Positions 35,455-44,435 of a stretch of 64,000 nucleotides of DNA are shown one piece after another. Where the stretch lies: the NCBI GenBank assembly GCA_963832945.1, contig CAWHVV010000010.1, forward strand, positions 372,001 to 436,000. The letters are read 5' to 3'. Position 1 is the first letter of the stretch; each line of letters starts with the position of its first letter. Below the pieces are notes generated by a model. The model ran no database searches and was not told where the DNA came from. It saw nothing but the letters and a program-made list of their open reading frames with translations. This DNA comes from JAFEDN01 sp963832945. GTDB lineage: Bacteria; Pseudomonadota; Gammaproteobacteria; Coxiellales; Coxiellaceae. The position numbers and the translations under genes were made by a program.

Positions 35455-36808
35455 GGCTGTCCCAAGTTTTTTTTATATTTTAATCATTGCCATGTGTATG
35501 TGAAAATATGTGGAGAGATAACTAATAGTGATTTAAACCCCCTCCGCGGTATTCCCGGCATCCGCCCAAAGGCTCGCAGGATCTTCACTGCGGGTCCTGT
35601 CAGACTCCACTCAGGCCCCGTGCTCGCTACGCGTGATAGCAGGCGCATAGCACGGTTAGAGAGATTGTGCAGCGGAGCTATTCAGAGCGCATGAGGGGAG
35701 CCTGTCCGCTTCACTGCGCGCGCGGCCTGAGTTCCGTCTGCCACCCGCGCTCATTGCGAATGGGCGGATGGCCGGGAATACCGCTATGTGCCACGTCGAA
35801 GTTTCTCTCAGGAGTGCATCCCTGAAATCAGAGGCGAATCATCTCGCTATCCCAAACCAAAGTAGGGCAATTCAAGTAACGAGTATAAGGTTTTATCCTT
35901 TAACAAGTCCTTATGTAAAATCATATCTATGATCCCAAAAAAGCGAAAAAACCGAAATTCATCTGTATTTCCTTATAAACCATAACCTGATTGCATCCCA
36001 TTCTTAAGCGGCACATTGAATCAATTTTGCCATATTGTCGTCACCGTCTATTAATAGTTTTCGTAAAGTTTTAAGCGCTATTTTTGCATTGCCGATTCGA
36101 TATTCGCAAATTTGTTGGAATTTTTTTAATAGATTCAGTCCAAAACGTCTAATCTGGCAGCCTGTAAAATGACACGGGCATCTGCAACTACTCATAAAAT
36201 ATCGTACTTCTCGACTTTCCTGACCCCAGGAATACTGGAATAACAGATACTCCCAACAGCGATGATGCTCTTGAGCCCGCTCCACTCTTTTCGATGACTC
36301 AACCACTTATTTTTTGGGATCTTTTTTGGGATCATGGATATGATTTTACATAAGGCACTTGTTAAAGGGCAAAACCTTATATTCGTTACTTGAATTGCCC
36401 TACTTTGGTTTGGGGTAGCGAGATGGTTCGCCTCTGATTTCAGGGATGCATTCCTGAGGGAAACTTCGACGTGGCACATAGCGGTATTCCCGGCCATCCG
36501 CCCATTCGCAATGAGCGCGGGTGGCAGACGGAACTCAGGCCGCGCGCGCAGTGAAGCGGACAGGCTCCACTCATGCGCTCTGAATAGCTCCGCTGCACAA
36601 TCTCTCTAACCGTGCTATGCGCCTGCTATCACGCGTAGCGAGCACGGGGCCTGAGTGGAGTCTGACAGGACCCGCAGTGAAGATCCTGCGAGCCTTTGGG
36701 CGGATGCCGGGAATACCGCGGAGGGGGTTTAAATCAATATAGTTATCTCTCTACATATTTTCATATATACATGGCAATGATTAAAATATAAAAAAACTCG
36801 GGACAGCC
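35455..36808. mobile_element. giant palindromic (foldback) element, copy 2
   Basis: A 1354-bp element with ends GGCTGTCCCAAG and its near complement, and inverted arms of about 490 bp (35455-35945 and about 36310-36808). Each arm carries two oppositely oriented GC-rich units with GCGGTATTCCCGG. The central 350 bp match the centre of copies 1 and 3, but in opposite orientation here. Flanks show a partial direct repeat (GGCTCCGCTG before, GGTTCCGCTG two bases after). On the minus strand the centre has a 100-codon frame with a CRCPCHFTGC stretch; in copies 1 and 3 this frame is broken, so I do not call a gene. It lies between the dienelactone hydrolase and ggt genes. Confidence 0.85.
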
Positions 36809-36900
36809 ATGGGTTCCGCTGGCTGAAGAGATCTTTTTCGGGGTAGAGTATATTGTTATATTTGGTTTTATTACGGAGTTTTATTACGGAGTTTTTTTAC

Positions 36901-38601
36901 ATGAAAAAATTAACGATTTTTTCGGCTGCACTGCTGCTTATTGTCATTCCCGCTTGTGAAGCTGCGTACTTACCACCGTCATCTTCACGGCAAACAGCCA
37001 TTGTTTCCGCGCATCATCTGGCGAGTGAGGCTGGACTGAGCATTCTCAAAGCTGGAGGTAATGCCATCGATGCCGCGGTGGCTGTTGGTTATGCATTGGC
37101 TGTAGTGCATCCATGCTGCGGAAATATCGGCGGTGGCGGATTTATGTTAATTCACTTAAAAAACGGAAAAAATATAGTGATCGATTTTCGCGAAACAGCG
37201 CCGGCCGCCATCAACAGCAAACTATTTTTAAACTCTCAGGGCCGGATAGTGACACAATTAGCCGAGAAAAGTTATTTATCGGTCGGAATTCCAGGAACCG
37301 TGATGGGGCTCAATACCGCTTTGAAAAAATACGGCGCCATGCCCCTGTCCAGGGTGATGGCCCCGGCCATTCAATTAGCCCAACAGGGATTTATCCTCGA
37401 TAATGATGATTTAGCGATTCTGAATTCAAAGCCGGGCGACTTTAGACAGCATGCCAACGTAGCGAAAATATTTTTAAAAAATAATCAGCCGTATCATACG
37501 GGTGATCGGCTCCGGCAACCAGAATTGGCCAGGACTTTGAGAATGATTAGCCGTCAAGGGTCTGACGTTTTTTACCGGGGTGAAATCGCCAAAAAAGTAG
37601 TGGCCGCCAGCCAGGCCAACCACGGCGTACTGACCATGAAGGATTTTGCGGAATATCAGGCGAAAGAACGCGAAGTACTGACCTGCCACTATCGTCAATA
37701 CGAAATCATTACCCCGCCGCCGCCCAGCTCAGGAGTCACAATTTGTGAAATGCTCAATATCCTGAATCATTATAAGTTACACGATATGGGATTTCATTCC
37801 GCTGCCAGTGTTCATTATAACGTTGAGGCCATGCGCTATGCATTTGCAGACCATAATCAGGATTTAGGCGATCCGGATTTTGTTGCGAATCCAGTCACGA
37901 AATTATTATCAGCAGATTATGCACGTCAAATTGTCGAAAAAATTCGACCCAATAAAGCAGGAGATTCTTTACTGCTGGAAAAACAGTCTGCCACCGAGGG
38001 AACTCATACCACTCATTATGGCGTCGTTGATCAATGGGGAAATGCTGTCGGAGTGACTTACACCATTAATGCTTATTTTGGAGCGGGAGTCATTGCAGGC
38101 GATACAGGATTCTTTCTGAATGATGACATGGATGACTTCGCTATTTTGAAGGGGGCAAAAAATATGTTTGGATTACGTCAGGGAGAAGCCAACCTGATCG
38201 CCCCCAAAAAACGGCCGCTCAGTTCAATGAGTCCGACCATGGTATTTAAAGACCATCAACTTTATATGGTGCTGGGCGCGGCGGGCGGACCCACCATTAT
38301 CACCAGCATTCTCGAATCCATCGAGAATGTTATTGATTATGGCATGAATATCAGCGCTGCTGTCAACGAACCGCGCTACCATTTTCAATGGCTGCCCAAT
38401 ATTATTTATTTAGAACCTTATGCTTTATCCCACGATACTTTATCAAATTTACAGTCGATGGGTTATTCCTATCAATGGGGATCGCCGTTTAAAACTGATT
38501 ATTGGGGACAGGAATTGGGGATACTAAAGGATTTAAAAACCGGTACTTTATATAGCGCTACAGACAACCGTCATGCCGGCGGTATGTCTGTAGGCTATTA
38601 A
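36901..38601 (+). CDS. ggt: gamma-glutamyltranspeptidase, exported
   Basis: A 566-residue N-terminal-nucleophile hydrolase precursor. ATG 36901 starts a signal peptide (MKKLTIFSAALLLIVIP, cleavage near ACEAA); the in-frame start at 36853 is not credible. The small-subunit start is the T-H-T-T-H-Y-G-V-V-D motif near residue 380, where autocleavage exposes the catalytic Thr. Also visible are GGNAIDAAVAV, DFRETAP and the glycine loop AAGGPTIITS. The periplasmic enzyme hydrolyses or transfers gamma-glutamyl groups from glutathione and glutamine. The leader contains a tandem duplicated TTATTACGGAGT, giving two ribosome-binding sites. Confidence 0.94.
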   Translation: MKKLTIFSAALLLIVIPACEAAYLPPSSSRQTAIVSAHHLASEAGLSILKAGGNAIDAAVAVGYALAVVHPCCGNIGGGGFMLIHLKNGKNIVIDFRETAPAAINSKLFLNSQGRIVTQLAEKSYLSVGIPGTVMGLNTALKKYGAMPLSRVMAPAIQLAQQGFILDNDDLAILNSKPGDFRQHANVAKIFLKNNQPYHTGDRLRQPELARTLRMISRQGSDVFYRGEIAKKVVAASQANHGVLTMKDFAEYQAKEREVLTCHYRQYEIITPPPPSSGVTICEMLNILNHYKLHDMGFHSAASVHYNVEAMRYAFADHNQDLGDPDFVANPVTKLLSADYARQIVEKIRPNKAGDSLLLEKQSATEGTHTTHYGVVDQWGNAVGVTYTINAYFGAGVIAGDTGFFLNDDMDDFAILKGAKNMFGLRQGEANLIAPKKRPLSSMSPTMVFKDHQLYMVLGAAGGPTIITSILESIENVIDYGMNISAAVNEPRYHFQWLPNIIYLEPYALSHDTLSNLQSMGYSYQWGSPFKTDYWGQELGILKDLKTGTLYSATDNRHAGGMSVGY

Positions 38602-38608
38602 ATTTTAT

Positions 38609-39211
38609 TCAAGCGTGAGCTTTCGTTCTGCGTTTAGCAGTGGTTTTTGAAGTGCGTTTGGTGGAGCCTCTTTTTTTGATCGGGGCAGCGGGCCGGTGAG
38701 AGGGGGCCGAACGACGGGAAACTGTTGCACGATGTGCCGTTTTTTTGCGTTTTTTAGGACTTTTTTTGTTTTTTAGAGAACTTTTCTGTTTTCGGGTGAA
38801 CAGTTTCGTCACTGTAATAAAAGCTTTTTCCAGAGCCTGAAGATATTTCTGCTTAAGTTTACTATGGCTTATCTGAGTTCTGGCAGCGTTTATTTCTTTG
38901 GTTACTTTCTCAACTCCACTGGCGGCTGCATCTAATTGGGAGCCAGCCTGGTCCAGCAGGGTAGTTGCAACATGCGAAGACTGTTTTTTCGCTTTTCTAA
39001 TGGTCTGGGTCTTTAATGTTTTTGCCTTCTGGTGTAATGCCTTTGCCTTTTTTAATTCGCCGGTTAATTTTTTAATATTCTGATGAGCCTTTTCTTTTTC
39101 AACTTCGAAATTTTTTTTAAGTTGTGCGGGGATAGCTTGCACTTCCCCATACCAGTGCACAACCGTATCAATGGGATGCAATAAAGCCGCATTTTTTTTG
39201 GTCTTTGCCAC
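38609..39211 (-). CDS. histone H1-like Lys/Ala/Arg-rich protein
   Basis: A 200-residue, extremely basic protein. The first 130 or so residues form a predicted long coiled coil (KLTGELKKAKALHQKAKTL and similar). The last 70 are a Lys/Arg/Ser/Ala tail (KKSPKKRKKTAHRATVSRR...) like eukaryotic H1 tails and the Hc1/AlgP-type bacterial proteins. It probably binds DNA or other polyanions; Coxiella and Chlamydia use such proteins to compact the nucleoid. That role is inferred from composition alone. Convergent with ggt, with 7 bp between the stops. Confidence 0.75.
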   Translation of the reverse strand: MAKTKKNAALLHPIDTVVHWYGEVQAIPAQLKKNFEVEKEKAHQNIKKLTGELKKAKALHQKAKTLKTQTIRKAKKQSSHVATTLLDQAGSQLDAAASGVEKVTKEINAARTQISHSKLKQKYLQALEKAFITVTKLFTRKQKSSLKNKKSPKKRKKTAHRATVSRRSAPSHRPAAPIKKRGSTKRTSKTTAKRRTKAHA

Positions 39212-39282
39212 AAAACACTCCTTGTAAAGAAAAAAAAGTAAAAAAACATGATAACACTTTTTTATAAAGTGTAAAAGCGCAA

Positions 39283-41238
39283 CTATTTTGTCATTAATTT
39301 GGCGCTGGAACCGGGTACTGGTTGCCAGGGTTGCGCACGTCCTCCCAGCACACTTTGTAAAAATTCTTCAGCACGCCCATAAAAATCCAGACGGTTTTCC
39401 GGCCGGGCAAATCCATGTCCCTCGTCAGTATAAATCACATATGTCACGTTTATTTTTTTATCGCGCAGCGTTTTTACAATACTGTCTGCTTGCGAAACAT
39501 TTACCCGAGGATCGTTAAGTCCCTGGGCAATCAATAGCGGCGCACGAATATTTTGTGCATGAAATAAAGGTGATATTTTTTGATTGAATACCGCATCCTT
39601 GTCAACGTCGCCTATGCGCAACAACATTTCTTTCAGCTCGGTTTTCCAGTATGGAGGAATACTCGCCAGCAAGGTCTGCAGGTTGGAAGGGCCGACGATG
39701 TCCACTCCACAGGCGTATAATTGCGGAGTAAACGTCAGGCCAGCCAATACTGCATAACCACCATAGGATCCTCCATAAATACAGATCTTTTTCGGATCGG
39801 CTATTTTTGCTTTGATAGCCCAGGAAGCCGCATCGCTCAAATCATTTTGCATGGCAGCGCCCCACTGCCGGTTGCCGGCATTGAGAAGCTGTTTACCAAA
39901 TCCTTCGGATCCCCGGTAATTGACCTGCAAAACGGCGTAACCCCGATTAGCCAACCATTGTACTTCACTGTTGTATCCCCATGAATCTCTAGCCCATGGA
40001 CCGCCATGCACGTCTAAAATTAATGGTAAATTTTGCGGTTTAACCCCCAGGGGAAAAGTTAAATACGCGGTGAGCTTTAAGCCGTCGCGGGTAGTGAGGG
40101 TCATCGGCTTCATCGGCGCCAGAGTGTATTTTTTTAATTCCGGCCTGGCCACATACAGCAATTTCAATTGTTGATTACGCCGATCGAACTGATAATATTC
40201 CATGGGACTGGTATCTGAATAATAACTCACTACCCACAATTCGTCGCGCATATCCCGGCTCTCAATATTGAACAAGCCTTTCTGGAATTTTGTCAACGTC
40301 GTAAAATCTTTTTTAATGTTAGAATCCAATACTACCCAATATGGTTTTAAATAATTAAATTGTACCGCCTGCACAATTCTTTCGTTGGGATCAATCAAAA
40401 TATCATTGATATCACTACGGGAATCACTGACATCGACGTGCAGAATTTTTCCGGTCAGAGAGTCAATGGTGAGGAGCCTGCTGGTATCTGCGTTTAAATT
40501 CGATTCAATAGTCAGTTTCTTGCCGTCCTGGCTAAATAAAATAGGTGAGCCACTTTCACCAAAAGGCCATGTAATGAGAGTATGCCAGGCAGAGTTTGCG
40601 TTTTCACGGACCCTTAAAGAACTGCTGCCATCTTCGTTATTACTGGTAAGGGCGGCGCGAATTTGAAATTTTGCATCGGGCAGCCAGGAGGTGACATCGC
40701 CTGGATTTCGAGTGTCGAGAGTGACTAAGCCGCTGCGCAGATTGATACGATAAATATCAAAAATGGTACGGTCACGTAAATTAAGCCCTAGCAATATTTC
40801 ATCGGGATAGTCTTTATTTAGCATCAGATCATTGGCGCGAACACCCGGATAGGGTGTCAGATCACGGGTAATCTTATCCGCTATATTAACCTGATAAACG
40901 TGGGTATTTTCATCCCCGGCATTATCCTGAAAATAAAGAACGCTGTTACTATTTTTAGCCCAGGTGTATTCGCGAATTCCTCTGTGGGTATCGTTTGAGA
41001 TCATCGCCGGGGCCTGAGTGAATTTAACGTCCTGCAACCAGATATTCAAAACACCGCTTTTTGAAGGCGCCAGATACGAATACCAGCTACCGTCCGGTGA
41101 AATTTGAACTTGCATGACAGCAGGATTACCAAAAATATCATCACGCGGAATCAGCACCGGCAACTCTGCATAAGAACAACCTGAAAAAATCGACCAGAGT
41201 AACAAAACTTTAAAACAAAAATATGCCATTTTTTTCAT
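39283..41238 (-). CDS. S9-family prolyl oligopeptidase-type peptidase, exported
   Basis: A 651-residue protein with an N-terminal signal (possible lipobox in SIFSGCSYA, Cys about residue 21). It has a beta-propeller-like first part (repeated SPDG and W-tipped strands) and a C-terminal alpha/beta hydrolase domain. The catalytic Ser is in CIYGGSYGGYAVLAG (about residue 494), the Asp in QGLNDPRVN (about 575) and the His in TDEGHGFARPEN (about 607). It cleaves short peptides, probably in the periplasm. No linked transporter is seen. Confidence 0.9.
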   Translation of the reverse strand: MKKMAYFCFKVLLLWSIFSGCSYAELPVLIPRDDIFGNPAVMQVQISPDGSWYSYLAPSKSGVLNIWLQDVKFTQAPAMISNDTHRGIREYTWAKNSNSVLYFQDNAGDENTHVYQVNIADKITRDLTPYPGVRANDLMLNKDYPDEILLGLNLRDRTIFDIYRINLRSGLVTLDTRNPGDVTSWLPDAKFQIRAALTSNNEDGSSSLRVRENANSAWHTLITWPFGESGSPILFSQDGKKLTIESNLNADTSRLLTIDSLTGKILHVDVSDSRSDINDILIDPNERIVQAVQFNYLKPYWVVLDSNIKKDFTTLTKFQKGLFNIESRDMRDELWVVSYYSDTSPMEYYQFDRRNQQLKLLYVARPELKKYTLAPMKPMTLTTRDGLKLTAYLTFPLGVKPQNLPLILDVHGGPWARDSWGYNSEVQWLANRGYAVLQVNYRGSEGFGKQLLNAGNRQWGAAMQNDLSDAASWAIKAKIADPKKICIYGGSYGGYAVLAGLTFTPQLYACGVDIVGPSNLQTLLASIPPYWKTELKEMLLRIGDVDKDAVFNQKISPLFHAQNIRAPLLIAQGLNDPRVNVSQADSIVKTLRDKKINVTYVIYTDEGHGFARPENRLDFYGRAEEFLQSVLGGRAQPWQPVPGSSAKLMTK

Positions 41239-41276
41239 AAAAATCTCCGTTCCATACTCAAAACGATTAGAGTATA

Positions 41277-42278
41277 TTAGAATATCATGAGCTGAAGAGG
41301 CTTTGGAATGATAAATTTCACGCCTAAATTATTTTTTTCATTCAACTGTGTGGCTATTAGCCCGGGAATATCGCGATCTTCCAAACCAACCTTAATGTGA
41401 GTGACCACAATTTGTAGCCCCTGCAATGCCATAACAGGATGTTGTGGATTAACGATATGAGACAACTGATTGAGTTCGAACAATACCCAGCGAGGAGTTA
41501 AGTGGCCAAACAGCAATTTATCCGGACGGTCATCAGGATAAGAAGCTTCTATAAAAATCGACTCCAGTTTATGTGCGCGTATCAACGGCGCGATCATTTG
41601 CCAAATTTTGTGAATATCCTCACTGCCTTCAATAGGGTCGGACCCTGTATCACCAAAATAAAGCAGGTAATGACCTCGAAATTCCAGCAAAAATGCTGTT
41701 GAGGGATAATGAAAGCCGTGGCTAAGCGGAAACGCCCTCACCGTCATTGCCGTTCCGGGAACTGAATATTGAATATCAAAATTTAGACGGCGGTAATGAT
41801 ATTGCTTTATCAATGGCGGATTTCCTTCATCCGCTAAATTGGGCCAGATTTTCCAGTTAAAAATATAATCCCGCAAATAATCAATGGTAGAATCTCTGCC
41901 CAAAATGTCTTTATGACTATCTATCGTTGAGCACATTATCATGCCACTGATATGATCGAGGTGAGCATGTGAAATTAAATATGATTTTATGTACCGGGAT
42001 AACAACGTTTCTCCTAAAGAATTGCCTGCCGAAGCATGAATTCCTATTTTGTTATATTCGGCAGCTGGAATTTTTTTGATAGCAGAACATAATGTTCCCG
42101 CATCAAGAGCAACAAAATCCTGTGTCCCGGCAGGAGCAACCAAATATGCAGAGAGATTGTTTTCAAGTTCACCGCCAGAAACACCTAAAGGTAACACGTT
42201 AAAATATTTTCTGTCTTCAGCAGCCGCCATTTGGCAACTAAATAACAGAAAAAAAATCCAATAAATATATATTTTCAT
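41277..42278 (-). CDS. cpdP: class II 3',5'-cyclic nucleotide phosphodiesterase, exported
   Basis: A 333-residue metallo-beta-lactamase-fold protein with a signal peptide (cleavage near MAAAE, residue 20). The metal motif YLISHAHLDHISGMIM matches the class II cAMP phosphodiesterase signature (H-x-H-L-D-H). Further ligands are in ALSHG-like FPLSHGFHYPS and LLYFGDTGSDP, with EASYPDDRPDKLLFGHLTP near the C-terminus. In Vibrio and Legionella-type relatives it hydrolyses cAMP, here in the periplasm. It might remove extracellular or host-derived cAMP. The family is a firm assignment; the symbol is by analogy. Confidence 0.85.
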   Translation of the reverse strand: MKIYIYWIFFLLFSCQMAAAEDRKYFNVLPLGVSGGELENNLSAYLVAPAGTQDFVALDAGTLCSAIKKIPAAEYNKIGIHASAGNSLGETLLSRYIKSYLISHAHLDHISGMIMCSTIDSHKDILGRDSTIDYLRDYIFNWKIWPNLADEGNPPLIKQYHYRRLNFDIQYSVPGTAMTVRAFPLSHGFHYPSTAFLLEFRGHYLLYFGDTGSDPIEGSEDIHKIWQMIAPLIRAHKLESIFIEASYPDDRPDKLLFGHLTPRWVLFELNQLSHIVNPQHPVMALQGLQIVVTHIKVGLEDRDIPGLIATQLNEKNNLGVKFIIPKPLQLMIF

Positions 42279-42309
42279 TGTTCCTCCCTGAAAAAAATTA
42301 TGTTATGCG

Positions 42310-42473
42310 ATAATTTTTCATAAAGAAAAATAATTTTCGCAGAAAATACCTTACGCCATGGGGGTTCGCAAGGGGGAGCTAAGCTTCGCGCTCCCCCTTC
42401 ATTCCGAGCATCGGCTCCGCCGAGCGCAGGATATAAATAGGAAGCAATTCCCGCTGTACCCAGCGAGAATTGC
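42310..42473. repeat. structured repeat (copy D), inverted, left end missing
   Basis: Contains the ATAATTTTC-GCA-GAAAAT hairpin, GGGGGAGCTAAGC.../GCGCTCCCCC hairpin, GAGCATCGGCTCCGCCGAGC hairpin and the terminal hairpin AGCAATTCCCGCTG-TACC-CAGCGAGAATTGCT. It fills most of the gap between the phosphodiesterase gene and the VOC-protein gene. Confidence 0.82.
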
Positions 42474-42548
42474 TGCCAGGATCTATTTTATTATGAGTTC
42501 AAAGGTGTTACAATTCTCCGCTTGTTAATTATTTAAAGGAAAATTTTT

Positions 42549-43118
42549 ATGCCAAAAGCTAAACCTGCTGCAAAAGCAAAAAAAAACTCTCTTTCTCGAA
42601 AAATTACTAAAAAAAAGGTCCTTAAACCTGCCGCTTCTGCCGGAAAAAAGAAGAAAAAGGTATTGGCAATTCCCAAAGGGTATCATACGATAACACCTTA
42701 TTTGATTGTTGAAAATGCTGCAAAAGCCATTGGATTCTACCAAAAAGCTTTTAAAGCCAAAATAGTTTTAAAAATGGATCGCCCTGACGGTAAAATCTCT
42801 CACTCTGAATTGAAAATTGGCGATTCCAAAATTATGTTAGCGGATGAGTGCCCCGAATTTAATGCACACAGTCCAAAAGCGTTTGGAGGCGCCGCTATCA
42901 CTCTTCATTTATACGTTAAAAATGTTGATAAAACGATCGCTGCCGCCACTGCCGCCGGAGCAAAACTAACACGTCCCATTGAAAACATGTTTTATGGAGA
43001 TCGCTGTGGTTTTCTGGAAGATCAATATGGTCATAAATGGCATGTTTCCACCCATATTGAAGATGTTTCAAAACGAGAATTAAAAAAACGTGCAGCGCAG
43101 ATTTTTGGTAAAAAATAA
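42549..43118 (+). CDS. VOC-superfamily (glyoxalase/PhnB-like) protein with a basic N-terminal extension
   Basis: A 189-residue protein. Residues 45-165 form a PhnB-like vicinal oxygen chelate domain (TPYLIVENAAKAIGFYQKAF, DGKISHSELKIGDSKIMLAD, GDRCGFLEDQYGHKWHVSTH). Residues 1-42 are an unusual Lys/Ala-rich stretch (MPKAKPAAKAKKNSLSRKIT and on) resembling a histone H1 tail. The domain type often acts in antibiotic tolerance or metabolism of small molecules, but its ligand cannot be named. The tail may bind nucleic acid. AAGGA precedes ATG 42549. Confidence 0.82.
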   Translation: MPKAKPAAKAKKNSLSRKITKKKVLKPAASAGKKKKKVLAIPKGYHTITPYLIVENAAKAIGFYQKAFKAKIVLKMDRPDGKISHSELKIGDSKIMLADECPEFNAHSPKAFGGAAITLHLYVKNVDKTIAAATAAGAKLTRPIENMFYGDRCGFLEDQYGHKWHVSTHIEDVSKRELKKRAAQIFGKK

Positions 43119-43142
43119 TTGTGTTTGAACTGCCCTTAATTT

Positions 43143-43175
43143 CTGCCCGGGTCAATCTGATCTTAACCCGGGCAG
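43143..43175. terminator. bidirectional terminator
   Basis: CTGCCCGGGT...ACCCGGGCAG stem of ten base pairs between convergent genes, with T-rich sequence after it on the + strand. Confidence 0.75.
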
Positions 43176-43176
43176 T

Positions 43177-43476
43177 TCAGTCATTATTTTTAGGCTTCTC
43201 TCTATTAAATAATTTACGTAATTCCTGTTTGGCCTTATTCAAAATATTGAGTTTATTTTCTGGAAGTTTTTTTCCGGCCCGATTAATATAAAAACACAAC
43301 ATAGACATAGCGGATCTAAAAGCAGAAGATTTTCTGTTACGGCTTTTCAACGCACTTTTACGTAAAGAATCCGCAATTTTTTTAGGACTGCTCCATGCAA
43401 AAACCCGATTCTCCAGTGATAACGCATGACTATTTTCCGTCACTTTTTGAGACCATTTTTTTATTTTTTTAGACAT
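43177..43476 (-). CDS. small basic DUF3175-like protein
   Basis: A 99-residue, Lys/Arg-rich protein. The order of KKWSQKVTENSHALSLENRV, PKKIADSLRKSALKS and FRSAMSMLCFYINRAGKKLP matches my recollection of the DUF3175 family of short basic bacterial proteins, whose role is unknown. Three predicted helices, no membrane span. It is the third basic small protein in this 5-kb stretch, after the histone-like and VOC proteins. Convergent with the VOC gene. Confidence 0.72.
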   Translation of the reverse strand: MSKKIKKWSQKVTENSHALSLENRVFAWSSPKKIADSLRKSALKSRNRKSSAFRSAMSMLCFYINRAGKKLPENKLNILNKAKQELRKLFNREKPKNND

Positions 43477-43515
43477 TTTATCCTCTGTAAAATCTAGTCC
43501 AAAAAATAGATTCTG

Positions 43516-43683
43516 TCAATTATCTGTTGCCCCTTTTTGCCCCTTAACCATTGTGGCTTCGCGATATTCATTGACGATAGGAAAATTATAAATAAAATTT
43601 CCATGCCGATAGAGATGTTCTTTCTGTTTAGATCTAAACGAATAGGAAATAATCGCAGAATTATTTATTAAATCTTTTTTCAT
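43516..43683 (-). CDS. short hypothetical protein, 55 residues
   Basis: A short frame from ATG 43683, preceded by AAGGTGGG, running to 43516. The protein (KKDLINNSAIISYSFRSKQK..., ending KGQKGATDN) matches nothing I know. It lies in the same direction as the DUF3175-like gene, 39 bp upstream of it. The ribosome site is the only positive evidence. Confidence 0.35.
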   Translation of the reverse strand: MKKDLINNSAIISYSFRSKQKEHLYRHGNFIYNFPIVNEYREATMVKGQKGATDN

Positions 43684-43748
43684 GACGTCACCCACCTTCA
43701 AAAATTTAAGTATCTTATAATTTTTATATTAAAAAATCTTAAATCGTG

Positions 43749-43821
43749 TGCCGGTAAGAGGAATCGAACCCCCGACCTTCTAATTACGAATTAGCTGCTC
43801 TACCATCTGAGCTATACCGGC
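43749..43821 (-). tRNA. tRNA-Thr (anticodon CGT)
   Basis: On the minus strand this 73-nt sequence folds as a cloverleaf. The acceptor stem is GCCGGTA/TACCGGC with discriminator A, the D arm contains GCTCAGATGGTAGAGC, the anticodon arm is CTAATT-CGT-AATTAG, and the T loop has GGTTCGATTCC. The anticodon CGT reads ACG (Thr). The 3' CCA is not encoded. An isolated single tRNA gene. Confidence 0.95.
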
Positions 43822-44000
43822 TTGCGTTTGGGTGGATTGTAATAAAGTTATCCTATCACGACGCAGGCCGCCTCAGCAAACTTAAAACTATTATTAGCAT
43901 AATCCATTTATTTTAAAAAAAAATCCCGGTATTGCCTGGCGATATAGTTAAGGTAGCCTATATTCAAAACGATTAGGCTTCACTGTTTCAGGAAATAGCT

Positions 44001-44435
44001 ATGAAAATTTTTAATAAATTGCAATCGCCCGGTTTCACCTTGATCGAATTAATGATCGTGGTGGCTATCATTGGAATTCTCGTCGCCATCGCTATCCCTT
44101 CCTATCAAAAATATACACGGCGCGCTCACTACACCGAAGTTGTTGGAGCTGCGGCGCCATTTAAAGTGGGCGTCGAGGAGTGCTATCAAACATCCAGTGG
44201 TCTTGAAAACTGTCAGGCGGGAGAAAACGGGGTTCCTGATCCTATTGCCAGTAATCAAGGCGCCGGATTAATTGATAATATCACTGTCAACGGACCGGGC
44301 GTTATTACCGTTACCCCGCGCGCTAAAAATGGTATTACACCGAGCGATACTTATATTCTGACCCCCTCCATCGACAACGATGTGCTCATTTGGGTCAGCA
44401 GCGGCGGCGGAGTGGAAGCAGGCTATGCACACTAA
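44001..44435 (+). CDS. pilA: type IV major pilin
   Basis: A 144-residue prepilin. The short leader ends in Gly (QSPG) before FTLIELMIVVAIIGILVAIA, the type III signal cut by PilD with methylation of the Phe; Glu5 of the mature protein is present. A single pair of cysteines (EECYQT, ENCQAG) may form a short disulphide loop; the usual C-terminal Cys pair is absent. It polymerises into the pilus used for twitching, adhesion or DNA uptake. It overlaps pilB by 11 bp, so is co-translated with a gene that is now disrupted. Confidence 0.93.
   Translation: MKIFNKLQSPGFTLIELMIVVAIIGILVAIAIPSYQKYTRRAHYTEVVGAAAPFKVGVEECYQTSSGLENCQAGENGVPDPIASNQGAGLIDNITVNGPGVITVTPRAKNGITPSDTYILTPSIDNDVLIWVSSGGGVEAGYAH

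Noticed and set aside
36004..36306. 100-codon minus-strand frame in the centre of palindromic element copy 2 with CRCPCHFTGC
   Set aside because: In copies 1 and 3 the same stretch is frameshifted or cut, so protein coding is not conserved.
43920..44000. Sigma-54 promoter before pilA
   Set aside because: TGGCGATATAGTT does not fit TGGCAC-N5-TTGCA well enough.
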